64,000 bases of DNA, taken from the NCBI GenBank assembly GCA_036898135.1, contig CM072526.1:54443821-54507820 (forward strand), written 5' to 3'. Under the pieces are notes generated by a model. It ran no database searches. It was not told the DNA's origin and saw only the letters and a program-made list of their open reading frames with translations. Shown here piece after piece: positions 45,766-56,711 of the stretch; position 1 is the first letter of the stretch; the number at the start of each line of letters is the position of its first letter. This DNA is from Oncomelania hupensis. Its lineage: Eukaryota; Mollusca; Gastropoda; Littorinimorpha; Pomatiopsidae. The translations under genes and the position numbers were made by a program.

Positions 45766-45949
45766 AGTCTCGCGTAGCAGACGAATTTGGCTTCTTTTTG
45801 AGCATGCATTTTGTGTAAAATTAGACTGATGCAACACAAAACATGTGATTTACTGTTTGGATTTTGCATCTTTAGATGCTAACCTGTATATTTAAATCAA
45901 CCCCAACTGCTTTATCTGACCTTAAAAAGAGCCTGTTATGGCCCTTTAA

Positions 45950-46405
45950 TTGTATGAATTTTCTCCCAAAGCCAAGTTTTTATCTTTGTAACCACTCGGC
46001 TTTCTAACTGTGTGACGATAGGGTTTCTAAGCCTGTTATACAGGATGGAAGGTGATGGCGAGAGAATACATTAAAGTTTATTGCGAAGTGTGCAAATAGT
46101 GTAATTAGAACCCGTGCGTTGTGGTGTTAGTGTTGCAAGTGTTGCGTCGCCATCCTAAAGTGGTCAAGATTGCCGCTATATGGGTATGAGAGCAGGCCAT
46201 GTCAGTTTCGCAGTGAGCGAGGAGCGCACTCAGTTAGAGAATGCAAGTAAATAAAAATTGCTGTACTGACCCCAATTGGTCCGTCACAGAGAGGTACTGG
46301 TAAAGATAGGCACTCTGGTGCCAGCAGAGTTTTCGAGGAGGGGTTAGGGGGGGAGAGGGGGAGAGATTGTGTGAGCGTAGTGTCTAACTATTTGCCGTCT
46401 ATCTC
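45950..46405. other. Intergenic, no gene seen
   Basis: Lies between the TTAA element and the next LINE. G-rich run at 46340-46370. Nothing recognised. Confidence 0.4.
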
Positions 46406-46407
46406 GA

Positions 46408-49400
46408 GCTCTAAGCCCTGTGGGTTCGGGCTTTAAATAGAATAGACCCAACGTTTCCCGGCGTGTCGTAAGAGGCGACTAACAGGGGTGATGTTAGCAC
46501 GGCATCACTGGGCGAAAGTCTTCTACACAGAAGTCACCGGCAAGGGCAGAGGAACCTCACGTTACTACAGGTTCAACGACCACGTGCTCAGGGCCAAGGC
46601 GAGCCACACTATATTCGTGGATTTCGCCTGTGGCCAACAGCCTGGAGAGGATTGGGCACCGCCAGGTCTTTTTTGCCCAAGACATACTACATGATGAAGC
46701 TATCCACTAATTCCATACCGGATCGGTCGTCGCCCGGCACAAGGACCGCGTCTTCCGTTGGCCACCAGGACGGAGGTGATAAGTATGCTACTAATGGACA
46801 AATTAGCGAGATCCGCACGAGAAACAACATCGTCATAGGAACCTGGAATGTCAGAAGAAAAATTAGAAGAACTGGTCCACGAGCTGGACCACTATCGATG
46901 GAACGTTCTAGGTATCAGCGAACTGCGCTGGAAAGGCCTAGGTGAAACAACGACCGACAAAGGCCACAAGCTCTATTTCAGCGGTAGAGATGATAGGCAC
47001 GAACACGGCGTTGGATTCTTGGTCCACAAGAACATTCTAGCCACTGTCATGGGTTGCCGCCCAGTCTCCAGTAGACTCATTACCATCCGTCTGAGAGCAG
47101 CCCCTTTCAACATCACCATCATTCAGGCCTATGCCCCAACATCAGACTATGACGACAGCGAAGTGGAGGATTTTTATGAAAATCTACAGGCGGTCCTTGA
47201 CCAAGTGGCGAAGAAGGACATAGTCATAGTGCAAGGCGACTGGAATGCCAAGGTTGGCAAAGATGCGCACCACAACTGGGGAGACACATGTGGACCCCAC
47301 TGCAACAACGAGACAAATGACATGGGTCTGAGACGCTTGGACGCTCCAGACGATGGACATGGCACAGTCCCGGCGGGTAGTATCACAACCAGATCGACTA
47401 CATCATGGTCAAGAAACGCTTCAAATCAAGCATCAACATTGGCGGGACACGCACTTTTCCAGGAGCAGACATCGGAAGTGACCACGATCTCGTGGTGATG
47501 TCTTCCGGCTCCGCTTGAAGAGAGTAAATACAGCAAAGGGCACTAGACTGAAGTTCGACCTGGACAAACTGCAAGACCCGGAGGTGGCAGAACTATTTCA
47601 GGCCACAATTGGAGGGAAATTTGCACCACTGCTCATTTTGGGGGCTGGTGAAGTAGATGTCAACACCATGACCACCACCTTCAACTCAGCTGTGACAGAT
47701 GCCGCCACTGAGATCCTTGGCAAGCACCGACCAAAGAAGAAGCCGTGGATCACACCTGAACTTTTGAATCTGTGTGATAAACGAAGAGAGATAAAAAAGA
47801 AAAAGAACACCTCACAGGGAGCTGATGTCTACCGAAAAATCAACTAAATACATCCGAAAAGGCATGTGCACAGCAAAGGAGAACTGGATGGTAGATCAAT
47901 GCCAGGAAATAGAGAACAGTCTGAACAAGAACAACAGCAAGAAGACCTACCAGACTGTGAAGCGGCTGACAAGTGTTAAACAGCCAAAATGTCTCCACGA
48001 TCCAAAGCAAGTCTGGCATATGCCTTACAGTAGAACACGAAGTCTTGGACAGATGGACAGAGTACTGCTCTGACCTTTACAACCATACACCAAATGGAGA
48101 CCCATCAGTTCTAGCAATGCTGCATGTCCCGAGAACAGAGAAGAAGAAGAAATCCTCCCAAATCTCCGGGAAGAAGTTGAGGCAGCAGTGCAATCGCTGA
48201 AGAAAGGGAAGTCAGCGGGAGTGGACAACTTACCCGCGGAACTGCTACAAGCAGGAGGAGAACCGATGATTGATGCCCTCACCATTATCTGTAATAAGAT
48301 CTGGCAGAGTGGGGAGTGGCCTACACCATGGACCCAGTCGCTTGTCATCACTCTTCCCAAAAAAGGTAACCTTCAGGAGTGGGAAAATTACCGCACCATC
48401 AGCCTCAACAGCCATCCCAGCAAGGTCCTCATGAAAATAATACTCAACAGGTTGAAACCCCAAGCTGAACAAATCATAGCTGAAGAACAAGCAGGATTCA
48501 GGGCAGGGCGAAGTACCACTGAACAGATTTTCAACCTCAGAATAATCTTCGAGAAATGCCTACAACACCAACAACATCTATATCACGTGTTCATAGACTT
48601 CAAGAAGGCGTTTGACCGAGTCTGGCATGCAGCTTTATGGGCAAAAATGAGAGTGTACAACATCAGCCCTAAAATTATTGAAGTCATCAAAAGCCTGTAT
48701 GACAAGGCTACCAGTGCAGTCCTCCATAACAGCGTCATCGAGAACTGGTTCAGAACAACAATCGGTGTGCGTCAAGGATGCCTACTCTCTCCAACACTCT
48801 TAAACATCTCCTAGAGCGCATCATGTCAGATGCTCTTGCAGATCACGAAGGCACAGTCAGCATAGGGGGTAGAGCAATCTCCAATCTTCGTTTTGCGGAT
48901 GACATTGATGGATTGGCTGGAGAGGAACAAGAACTTGAACAGCTGGTACAGAGGCTTGACACCACCTCCAGAGCTTATGGAATGGAAATAAGTGCAGAGA
49001 AGACCAAAATGATGACCAACAACACCAATGGCATCAACACCGACATCAAAGTCCAAGGCCAATCCCTCAACACAGTGCATAGCTTCAAATATTTGGGAGC
49101 CATTGTGTCAGACAATGGGTCCCGACAGGAAGTCCTCTCCAGGATCGCACAAACAACTGATGCCCTGACAAGGTTGAAGCCCATTTGGAAAGACAGGACC
49201 ATCAGTCTACATTTCAAAGTAAGACTGCTGCGCTCCCTTGTCATCTCCATCTTCCTATATGCTTGCGAAGCATGGGCCCTCACAGCAGATCTACAACGAA
49301 GAATATAAAGCATGGAGATGAGCTGCTACAGAAGACTTCTGGGCATTTCCTATACCCAACACATCACCAACGACGAAGTCCGACAGACCATCACACAAGT

Positions 49401-49537
49401 CATTGGACAACAGGATGACCTGCTCACAGTGGTTAAGAAACGGAAACTCCGATGGTATGGCCACGTCATCAGATCATCAGGCCTTGCAAAGACCATTCTG
49501 CAAGGCACAGTGCAAGGAGGTAGAAGAAGAGGGTGAC
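46408..49537 (+). pseudogene. RTE-like LINE family 2, long copy, broken
   Basis: The 5' UTR holds 'tgtcgtaagaggcgactaac' (46467). The endonuclease follows: GTWNV, VLGISELRW, IQAYAPTSDYDD, QGDWNAKVG and, in another frame, NQIDYIMV and GSDHDLVV. The reverse transcriptase (48180-49300) follows with YRTISLNSHPSK, EEQAGFRAGRST, IDFKKAFDRVW, GVRQGCLLSP and FADDIDGLAG. The C-terminus reads RWYGHVIRSSGLA. There are frameshifts (about 46855, 47335, 47500, 48070) and stops (48812, 49306). The 3' end is lost: at about 49537 it stops in GGRRRG and joins R700-like DNA. A second copy is at 61757. Confidence 0.87.
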
Positions 49538-49562
49538 CGAACAAAGAAAGAACAAAGGAGAA

Positions 49563-49760
49563 AGACAGCGATAGTGGGAATTTAAAGCACTCGATTTCCA
49601 GATTATACAGAAACCCCCGGCACACCCACGCACTACTAATAGTTAACTGTGGTTTGAAAAAAACAACAAATGCTGGACACCTTATTCCTAAATCAGACTC
49701 AAATCGTGACGACCTGCTAAAAATTTAAAAAAAAAAAAACACAACAAGATTCAAGTTTTA
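49563..49760 (-). mobile_element. R700 fragment and SINE1-like fragment fused to the LINE 3' side
   Basis: 'gacagcgatagtgggaattt' and 'cagaaacccccggcac' match R700; then 'gacaccttattcctaaatca' and 'ctcaaatcgtgacgacct' resemble inverted SINE1. A mosaic left by several insertions or deletions. Confidence 0.55.
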
Positions 49761-49844
49761 TTTTAATCCTATAGTATATATGCTTGACCTGTTTTGGGGT
49801 GTAGGGGATCCCAAAACATTAACACATTTTATTTATTGAAGCAT

Positions 49845-50235
49845 TGTTATATAGCGCTGGTCCAGCTCAAGAACAGCTCCAGGCGCTGGCCGATACAGGA
49901 TCTAATGGTACAGGCTGATACAGGATCTAATGGTACAGGCTGATACAGGATCTAACTCAAGCTGTCCTTTGGGGCGCGTTGAGGCCAAGACAGCTCAATC
50001 CTGGGCGACCCAGTACTGGACAGAAGAAAGCTAGTGCTTGTTGGGTGTATTCGTGGCCAAGACAGCTCAATCCTGGGCGACCCAGTACTGGACAGAAGAA
50101 AGCTAGTGCTTGTTGGGTGTATTCGTGCAGCGGGCACTCACCTGTCTAGGACATGAGCGTCAGGATCTTTATTATTAAAGTCCGTGCGAAGGATTGCGTG
50201 CGTCACAGACCAGACCTCTGTTTATACTCTCAGCT
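49845..50235 (-). mobile_element. SINE2 copy with internal tandem duplication
   Basis: 'aacagctccaggcgctggcc' through 'gagcgtcaggatcttta' to 'tttatactctcagc'. 'ggctgatacaggatctaatg' is repeated, and a block of about 72 bp ('ggccaagacagctcaatcct' to 'gttgggtgtattcgtg') occurs twice in tandem. Confidence 0.8.
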
Positions 50236-50559
50236 GAAGGTGACACGCGTAACAATCATCATTTGGTGTGTTGTTTTTTTAAATAACCCACTAACATTCC
50301 AACTTTGATCACTTTAATACAACAATAACGTTTTACCATTAATATTGTTCATATTGTTTTCTCACTTTTAAAGGTATCCGATTTTAGCAACACTTGTTTT
50401 CATTTCCAAAACAAAATTTTAAAAATTAAACAATGACTTACACGATTAAATATTTCCTACAAATAAGTTTCCTTTGGACACGCAAAAAAAAAAAAAAAAA
50501 AAGTAAGAAAAAGAAATTTATTTTCAGAAGAACCAACATACACGTATATACATGTTACA

Positions 50560-50565
50560 CACAAG

Positions 50566-50620
<55 letters not shown>
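50560..50620. repeat. (CA)n microsatellite
   Basis: Pure CA run just before the foldback element. Confidence 0.95.
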
Positions 50621-50622
<2 letters not shown>

Positions 50623-50649
50623 ACACACCCACACACACCAAAACGGTTG

Positions 50650-51168
50650 TGCGTCACTACCGCGAGCGTCACAACCGCGTGTAACACTACCGCGTGTAAC
50701 ACTACCGCGTGTGTAACACTACCGCGAGTAACAGTATCGCGTGTAACACTTCCGCGGGTGTAACACTATCGCGTGTGAAACACTACCGCAAGTAGCACTA
50801 CCGCGTGTAACACTTCCGCTTCTTCTTCTTCTCCCTTTCATCCTCCTCCTCCTCTTCTTCTTCTTCTTATTCTTCTTCTTCTTCTTCTTCTCTTCCTCCT
50901 TCTTCATCATCTTCTTCTTTTTCTTTTTTCTTCTTCTTCTTCCGTTTTCCTCTTCTTCTTATTCTTCTAAAATAATAACTGCCATGCGACAGACAGACAG
51001 ACAGATGGACAAACGCGCATGCAAGCATGCACGCACGCACATACAAAATGCATTTAATTTTCGAGGATTTTTAATTTAAAAAAACATAATTGTATTAAAA
51101 GCAATATGAATTAAAAATAAAAATGAGAGATAGAGAGTGAGAGAGAGAGAGTGAGAGAGAGAGAGAAA

Positions 51169-51243
<75 letters not shown>

Positions 51244-51745
51244 TTGGATATTTACATAAGTACGTAGGCCTACCCATCACCACCCTCATAAACCACTTGC
51301 ATAAGCCACACTGACCTGTACGCAACGCCAGTTGACTTTTGTTTTGTTTACACGGTCTCGACCGTAAATATAGCAGTTGTAGAGAATCTTGTCATTGGAG
51401 TAACGAGATTGTATTATCTCCATGGCCAAGGTTTGGACTGCAAATGATACACACTTCAAAGTTTTGAAATGCCTGAACGCTAACTCAATGCTTCTCGTGC
51501 CTGAACACTAAACAGATTTGAGCGCGTGTTCACACTCTCAATTTCTTTTTTTTTTCGTGATACAAGACACACGCGGAAGTGTTACACGTGGTAGTGCTAC
51601 CCGCGGTAGTGTTACACACGCGATAGTGTTACACACGCGGAAGTGTTACACGCGGTACTGTTACTCGCGGTTGTATTACACTCGCGATAGTGTTACACGC
51701 GGTAGTGTTACACGCGGTAGTGACGCTCGCGGTAGTGACCAGCAC
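50650..51745. mobile_element. Foldback-like element with ~175-bp inverted arms made of short repeats
   Basis: The left arm 50653-50822 consists of 'gtaacactaccgcg'-type units in variants (ctaccgcg, ctatcgcg, cttccgcg). The right arm 51572-51742 is its inverted copy, keeping the order of variants from tip to base ('tcactaccgcgagcgtca' at the tip). The middle (50823-51570) has CTT-rich, GA-rich and unique DNA and no gene. Foldback elements with repeat-built arms are known in animals. No clear target duplication is seen. Confidence 0.75.
51120..51241. repeat. (GA)n microsatellite in the foldback centre
   Basis: GA run with a few T interruptions. Confidence 0.93.
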
Positions 51746-51789
51746 CCCACTAAAACACATATTCATCACTCAAAGTTGTGGTAGAAGAC

Positions 51790-51960
51790 AGGATGAGCGG
51801 ACGTTTCCAATGCCGAAGGTTGTGGAGATTCCATCCCCGCTGAGATGACTAAAAGTAATAGACTTTCTAGATAACCAAGGGTTTCGTTTAGGTATTCCGG
51901 TTTCATCGGCCTCGCCATCCCCCTCTCCCCCCCTCCCCCCATCTCTTCCTTCCTTATAGT
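51790..51960 (+). mobile_element. Decayed SINE1 fragment
   Basis: 'tgccgaaggttg', 'gattccatccccgc', 'ccaagggtttcgtttaggta' and 'ttccggtttc' follow SINE1 positions 7730-7840 loosely. Confidence 0.5.
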
Positions 51961-52081
51961 CTACTAGATTGGGATAAATCCACTTTACATTGTAAACTAA
52001 AATAAGGATTCCTCCCGATCTTCTATCAATGTAATCAAATTATTTTGTTATGGATTTTTTTAAAACATTTTTCTTTCGCAG

Positions 52082-52183
52082 AGCGCCAGAAGATTTAACC
52101 TATGTGGGCTGGGAGCCTAGCGATCTGCGCCCTCACGCTCGAATGTTCCCGAACGAACCCAAACTCGACCAGTACGTGGGGTG
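52082..52183 (+). CDS. Host exon, left part (split by solo LTR)
   Basis: The acceptor tttttctttcgcag at 52068-52081 is strong. The frame reads APEDLTYVGWEPSDLRPHAR and on to LDQYVG. Together with 53732-53851 it makes one 222-bp exon (enters phase 2, leaves phase 2). The motif YVGxEPSD(L/V)(R/K)PHARMF occurs once in each part, 24 residues apart, so the exon encodes tandem repeats of about 24 aa. I do not recognise the family. No sister exons were found in the window. Confidence 0.65.
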
Positions 52184-53726
52184 TGTCGCGAGAGGACTAG
52201 TTTTACTCTGCTTACTTTACTATTTAGCCTTGTTTAGTCATTGTAACCTTAGAAAGTTAGTGTCTTACACAGCAGACGATTACAGTATACGGAGGTACAC
52301 ACACCGCGAGCTTGACGCAAACAGTGTAGTGACGTCAGCACTGTGTGCGTGGGATCGAAACGTTTTATCCAATCAGGACTCAGGCTGAGCGGCTAGATCC
52401 AGTTCTGGCTGATTCAGTCCAAACCAGGTATTAGGTCAGTTGAGAGTAAGACGCCACAGGGTACACAGCTACACCTGAGTAGAGCAATACCTCCACTGAA
52501 TAGACCAGGAAGCAGGACTTGAGAATCTTAGAATTCAATCAAGTAGCCACGAGCCTGACTTTGTCAAACAGGTAAATGAACATACTTCTGTTTCATCGGG
52601 ATATATTTATATTATTGTTGAAATTATGTTTGTAGAATTTGCCATGCATAGATGTGAATTGTTAATCCGAATTTGCCTTACCACGTGGAGAAGCCGAACA
52701 CGTGTTAAGCACGACCGGCCGACGCCATCTTGAATTATGTACGGAACCACTGTTGTTGAACCTATATGTATGTTTGCAGACCAGTGGCTGTACCAGTGAA
52801 TGTTTATAATATTATTAATTCTGTATGTGTGTAGTTAGCCACGATTTATATTTATGTATGTATAGGAAATTAGAGTTGAGATTCCAGTGGACCACGGACG
52901 TAGCGGAATGTTCGTCGCTTATGTATAGAGATGTGGAGCTATCACTGAGGGCTACTTTGGCTTTCAGTGAGACGCTCTGCACAAACCTATTATTCAGGGT
53001 TGTGCAGAATTTCGTCTCTTATGTTACGGACGAACAGGCGAGATATAACGTGCGCCCAACTCATCAAAAAGGACGAGTTGGCTGTTTAGCCTCTACAGCA
53101 CAAGACTGAGGGAGCAACCCTGGAAAACACCCTGCAAGACCCCACAGCGTGGCAAGGGACCAAACTACACGCCGACACAGCGTGAACCAGAAGCTACCTC
53201 CACAAAGGACTTTAAACCCACTACGTGACAGTTAAGTGACACAGCAAAAGTGCACCCAAACTGCTAGCAAAAGGACCACAGTAGTCCACTCTTCAGAAAC
53301 TATAGTAAAACGGACCACAGTAGTCCAATCTTCAAGAACTTTAGTAGCCAGTGCCCGATGAAGACATAACAGCTGCCTAGACTATTAGCGATCGAACCAT
53401 TTGCATTGACTAAGACTTTTTAAGGTAGATTAGTAGCCTACATCGAAAATCTTGTATAGAGTAGAAGAATTAAATGTGTGATTTTAACTGTTATCAAGTG
53501 GCTGGACTACATATGATTCATAGCCGTGTGAAAGCTAGTGTGACAGTAATCTTTTACCATTTTTCTATCTATCTCTGTACCCCAGCCTTAACACAGACCG
53601 AGCTAAACAAATTAATTTATTAAAGTAATTCACAGAGTGACTAACTAGCAGTTCCCATCGAATAAAGCGTGAGGGTTACAGCATTCCATTGTGCAGAGCC
53701 CAGTAACCACTAAACCCCACGTGACA
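52184..53726 (+). mobile_element. Solo LTR of a Ty3/gypsy-like retrotransposon, 1543 bp, TSD GGGTG
   Basis: Starts TGTCGCGAG and ends CACGTGACA (TGTC...GACA inverted tips). GGGTG occurs directly on both sides (52179-52183 and 53727-53731). A related LTR lies inverted at 59938-60775 next to gypsy pol fragments, which supports the identification ('cttgacgca', 'gtagtgacgtca', 'gaccggccgacgccat' shared). The short open frames inside are not called. No internal retroviral-type genes are present here. Confidence 0.82.
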
Positions 53727-53731
53727 GGGTG

Positions 53732-53851
53732 CGAGCCCAGCGATGTCAAACCCCATGCGCGGATGTTCAAACGCGCCTACGATTTTCCTCCTCTCCGACC
53801 TACTGTGCGCAACCCACCGAACATGAGAAGTCGTGTCAACGACTCATACAT
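53732..53851 (+). CDS. Host exon, right part (split by solo LTR)
   Basis: The frame resumes CEPSDVKPHARMFKRAYDF and continues with a Pro/Arg/Asn-rich end to NDSY. The donor is ACAT/gtgagtgc. The last bases of the LTR plus TSD create 'cacgtgacag', a possible new acceptor, so a transcript could skip the LTR with altered sequence. Otherwise the gene is broken in this haplotype. Confidence 0.65.
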
Positions 53852-53989
53852 GTGAGTGCTTTTTTCTTTAGTTGGTTTGCCAGTTGTCCGGGATGCCAGA
53901 CGATGCACATAAAAGCAGCAATTGGGCGAGGCAGGGTAGAGTTTTCTTTTTTATTTCTTGGTGGGTAATGGGGTGGGTGGGAGATTCTG

Positions 53990-54050
53990 CGGTGAAGACC
54001 AGCGCCTTGAGCAGCTTTTTAGCTGGAAAAGTGCTATATAATAGCAATAA
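53990..54050 (+). mobile_element. SINE2 3' end fragment
   Basis: 'accagcgccttgagcagc' and 'gctggaaaagtgctatata'. Confidence 0.75.
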
Positions 54051-54149
54051 TAAGATAAAAAAATAGTTTCGTCAATTTAATGATGGTGTTTGTAGTGGTG
54101 GTGGCGTTGGCGTTATTGATAGGTTGATAGAATGTGGTTTGACTGAAGA

Positions 54150-54247
54150 ATAGATGATGATGATGATGATGATGATGATGACGACGACGATGATGCTGAT
54201 GATGATGATGACAGACCTACATGGTGTCGGATTAATTTACGGACCAG

Positions 54248-54298
<51 letters not shown>

Positions 54299-54305
54299 TC
54301 TCTCT
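54150..54305. repeat. (GAT)n and (CT)n arrays
   Basis: GAT run 54152-54210 with GAC variants and CT run 54247-54304. Confidence 0.93.
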
Positions 54306-54469
54306 GTGCAAAGAATATAGTTAAAATGTAAAAGTGACACTAAATTAGAAACTCGACCCCTGCCCTGCGTGTGTGCGTGTGTGTGTGTGCGTGTGTGTTT
54401 GTATGTTTATTTTATTTAGTTAGTTCTTTTAATTTACTAGGACCCCCATATAATCCGCCCCTGTAAAGT

Positions 54470-55285
54470 AAAGCACAAGTTGTATTAGGCCAAAAAGTGA
54501 CCTTGGGATGATCTTGACATTCAGTGACCTTGACCTTGGGATGACCTTGACCTCCACCTTACCTCTTATGCTTATGAACGATCAAATAATCCATTGTTGT
54601 TGCATACTGTGGGTTAAATAGAGCCATTCCACTGTACGATTACTTTTTTTGGGATTGTTTTTGCAAGGACTAAAATAACCTTGACCTTCAAGATCAACGT
54701 AAAAACGGAACATATATAAAAGATCAATCTATCATTTCTACCTACAACAAGTTTTAACTTTATATCTGTCATAGTTTAGGGTCAAGGGCACTTCAAAGTA
54801 CCTATATTGACTGTGGACAGCACCCGTGACATTGACCTTGGAGTGAGGTTGACGAAATGTGCAAAGGATGTTTGTCTCATTGATATCTATCATGCAACAA
54901 ATAATCATACGTTCAATATTAATAATGTAGACAAAAAGGTGAAATTTTGTTTAAAATTGTCATTTTTTACTAACATTTGTTGACCCTGTACCCTTGACCT
55001 TGAAGTGAAGTCATTCATTCACTGATCATGTATGAGATCTCATGGATATACACCATCTTACCAAGTGTGGTTGTGATAGTTGAAATAGGTTCTGAGATAT
55101 TAATCCACTTTCAAGTTTTGCACAGACAGACGGACACTCTTTTAAATGTTATTTTTGGACTATTTAAGACTCATAATTGCACAAATCTGGGAAATATTTT
55201 GGAGGGTGAGTACTTTGACTTTCATTGCTATGCATGCGAGTCAAAAAGACAAACAGTTCTCGTAGCAAGGACTTTTTAACAACTT
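54470..55285. repeat. Repeat-like DNA rich in 'tgaccttgacctt'
   Basis: Multiple 'tgaccttg' phrases (54500-54560, 54680, 54840, 54995), ending in a 'cacagacagacggaca' phrase at 55120. I recognise this pattern from dispersed repeats in marine invertebrates, but no ends are defined. No gene seen. Confidence 0.45.
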
Positions 55286-55419
55286 TTGTTTAATTAAATC
55301 CTTCTCAACGACTTCGGCAATAATTATGTATAGAAATCGAATTCCGTGTAAAGTACACAAGCGATCTCACAAGGACGTTTAATTAAAACAATAACATTAA
55401 TTGCAGTCTTGCAGGAGCC

Positions 55420-55638
55420 TCAATTGTTTTTGCGTGGACGATTGCGAGAACGCCGACACCAGAAGTGAGGGTTACCTCTACGGGGGGTAGGGTGCGTGCA
55501 CGAATATCTGCTGGGGCACCTGCAGGGATAGGTAGTGTTGCGAGTGGCAAGGTGTTCAATCAAGCACAAGCCCTCGTAGGTTCTTTCGGTGGCGCATTCC
55601 CTCTGCAACGCCATTACACATGGATTGATACTTTTGAA
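55420..55638 (-). CDS. Gene 2 terminal exon: cysteine-rich secreted-type protein, C-terminal half
   Basis: A 72-codon frame from an acceptor 'ttaatgcgaaag' (weak pyrimidine tract) to TAA at 55420. The peptide has SINPCVMALQREC, GLC, YPCRCPSRYSC and FWC, then a basic tail (RRSRNRPRKNN). Phase 0 fits the donor of the exon at 56487. CRCP occurs in both exons, suggesting two similar half-domains. Cysteine spacing is reminiscent of the U-scoloptoxin(11)-like/secreted cysteine-rich group found in arthropods and molluscs; that is a loose resemblance and no venom role is implied. Confidence 0.6.
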   Translation of the reverse strand, partial: FKSINPCVMALQRECATERTYEGLCLIEHLATRNTTYPCRCPSRYSCTHPTPRRGNPHFWCRRSRNRPRKNN

Positions 55639-55699
55639 CTTTCGCATTAAAATTGACTGATTTTAAACATTTTTTTTTTCTTCTAAAACTAGTAAAAGT

Positions 55700-55705
55700 A
55701 TTTTG

Positions 55706-55741
<36 letters not shown>

Positions 55742-55800
55742 TTCTTCTTCTTCTTCTTCTTCTTCTTCTTCTTCTTCTTCTTCTTCTTCTTCTTCTTCTC
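55700..55800. repeat. (CTTT)n(CTT)n array
   Basis: In the gene 2 intron. Confidence 0.95.
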
Positions 55801-55814
55801 ATTATTATTATTAT

Positions 55815-56095
55815 TTCATCACTTTTATATAGCGCTTTTCCACCTCAACAGCTGGCCCATACCGGATCTAACTGAAGCCGCTTGAGGCGCCCACTTGCAA
55901 CCTTTGGCCGCATAGTCTGACGCCCAGACCACCGAGCACTATCCAGGGCGAGAGGGCACCTAGTGCATGCTGGGTGTATTTGTGTAGCCGGCACTCACCC
56001 GTCTAGTACATGAGCGTCAGGATCTTTAAAGTCCGTGCGATGGAGTGCGTGCGTGCATAGACTAGACCTCGGTTTATACTCTCATCCGTAGGAGT
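55815..56095 (-). mobile_element. SINE2-type short repeat, full copy inverted
   Basis: 'tatatagcgcttttccacct' to 'ctcggtttatactctcatcc', including 'gagcgtcaggatctttaaag'. It sits in the gene 2 intron. Confidence 0.85.
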
Positions 56096-56115
56096 AGGAA
56101 CGCAATGTGTCAAGG

Positions 56116-56336
<221 letters not shown>

Positions 56337-56427
56337 CCATTGCCCGTACATTCTTCAATGTAATTGTCTGACATCGGAGTGCACTGCCTACACCACTGAG
56401 CCAACTGAACTCTTTATTATTTTGTTT

Positions 56428-56480
<53 letters not shown>

Positions 56481-56486
56481 TCTCAC

Positions 56487-56710
56487 CTGTTGAGAGGCGC
56501 AGATGTAAGAGACGAGTTGGCGAGATTGATCATCGGTGTACTTCTGGTAGATGACTAAATGCCCTTCATCTGGGCACCGGCAGTTGAAAGACTCCACTTC
56601 CATGGGAATGTGGACGAATCCGCCTAACAGCAGCGCCACCTGTCCTGGGCTACAGACTCTTTGGGGGAGCACGGAGGCGCAGAACATCATGCTCAGCGTG
56701 ATATTGTTGT
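56487..56710 (-). CDS. Gene 2 internal exon: cysteine-rich secreted-type protein
   Basis: The acceptor atacttgttgcag (needs one base from the previous exon) and donor CAACAG/gtgaga (phase 0) are both good. The peptide [19 protein letters not shown] continues to [18 protein letters not shown] and YICASQQ, with five cysteines. A (ATC)n array sits right after the donor (56430-56478). The upstream exon with start and signal peptide was not found in the next 7 kb and may lie beyond the window or be lost. Confidence 0.72.
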
Positions 56711-56711
56711 C

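Larger units (their letters stand above)
39577..45945. mobile_element. TTAA-flanked DNA element carrying nested insertions
   Basis: The left end TTAA/AGGGCCATGTCAGGCT at 39573 and right end 'gcctgttatggccct/TTAA' at 45949 are inverted copies with intact TTAA duplications outside. TTAA targeting is known for piggyBac and Kolobok-type transposons. The element's own arms are about 39577-40190 and 45765-45945; all DNA between is later insertions. A 'gacgtcaca' phrase occurs in both arms. No transposase was found. Confidence 0.65.

Noticed and set aside
46848..47498. Host gene for a craniofacial development protein 2-like product
   Set aside because: The endonuclease motifs and the following reverse transcriptase show it is a LINE; the host name comes from a known domesticated relative and is misleading.
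52184..53726. Two short open frames (including 52825-53109) as genes
   Set aside because: They lie inside the LTR, lack family features and are not conserved in the related LTR at 59938-60775.
54480..54560. Nuclear receptor binding sites (tgaccttgacctt)
   Set aside because: The motif recurs through a dispersed repeat-like segment with no nearby promoter; more likely repeat sequence.
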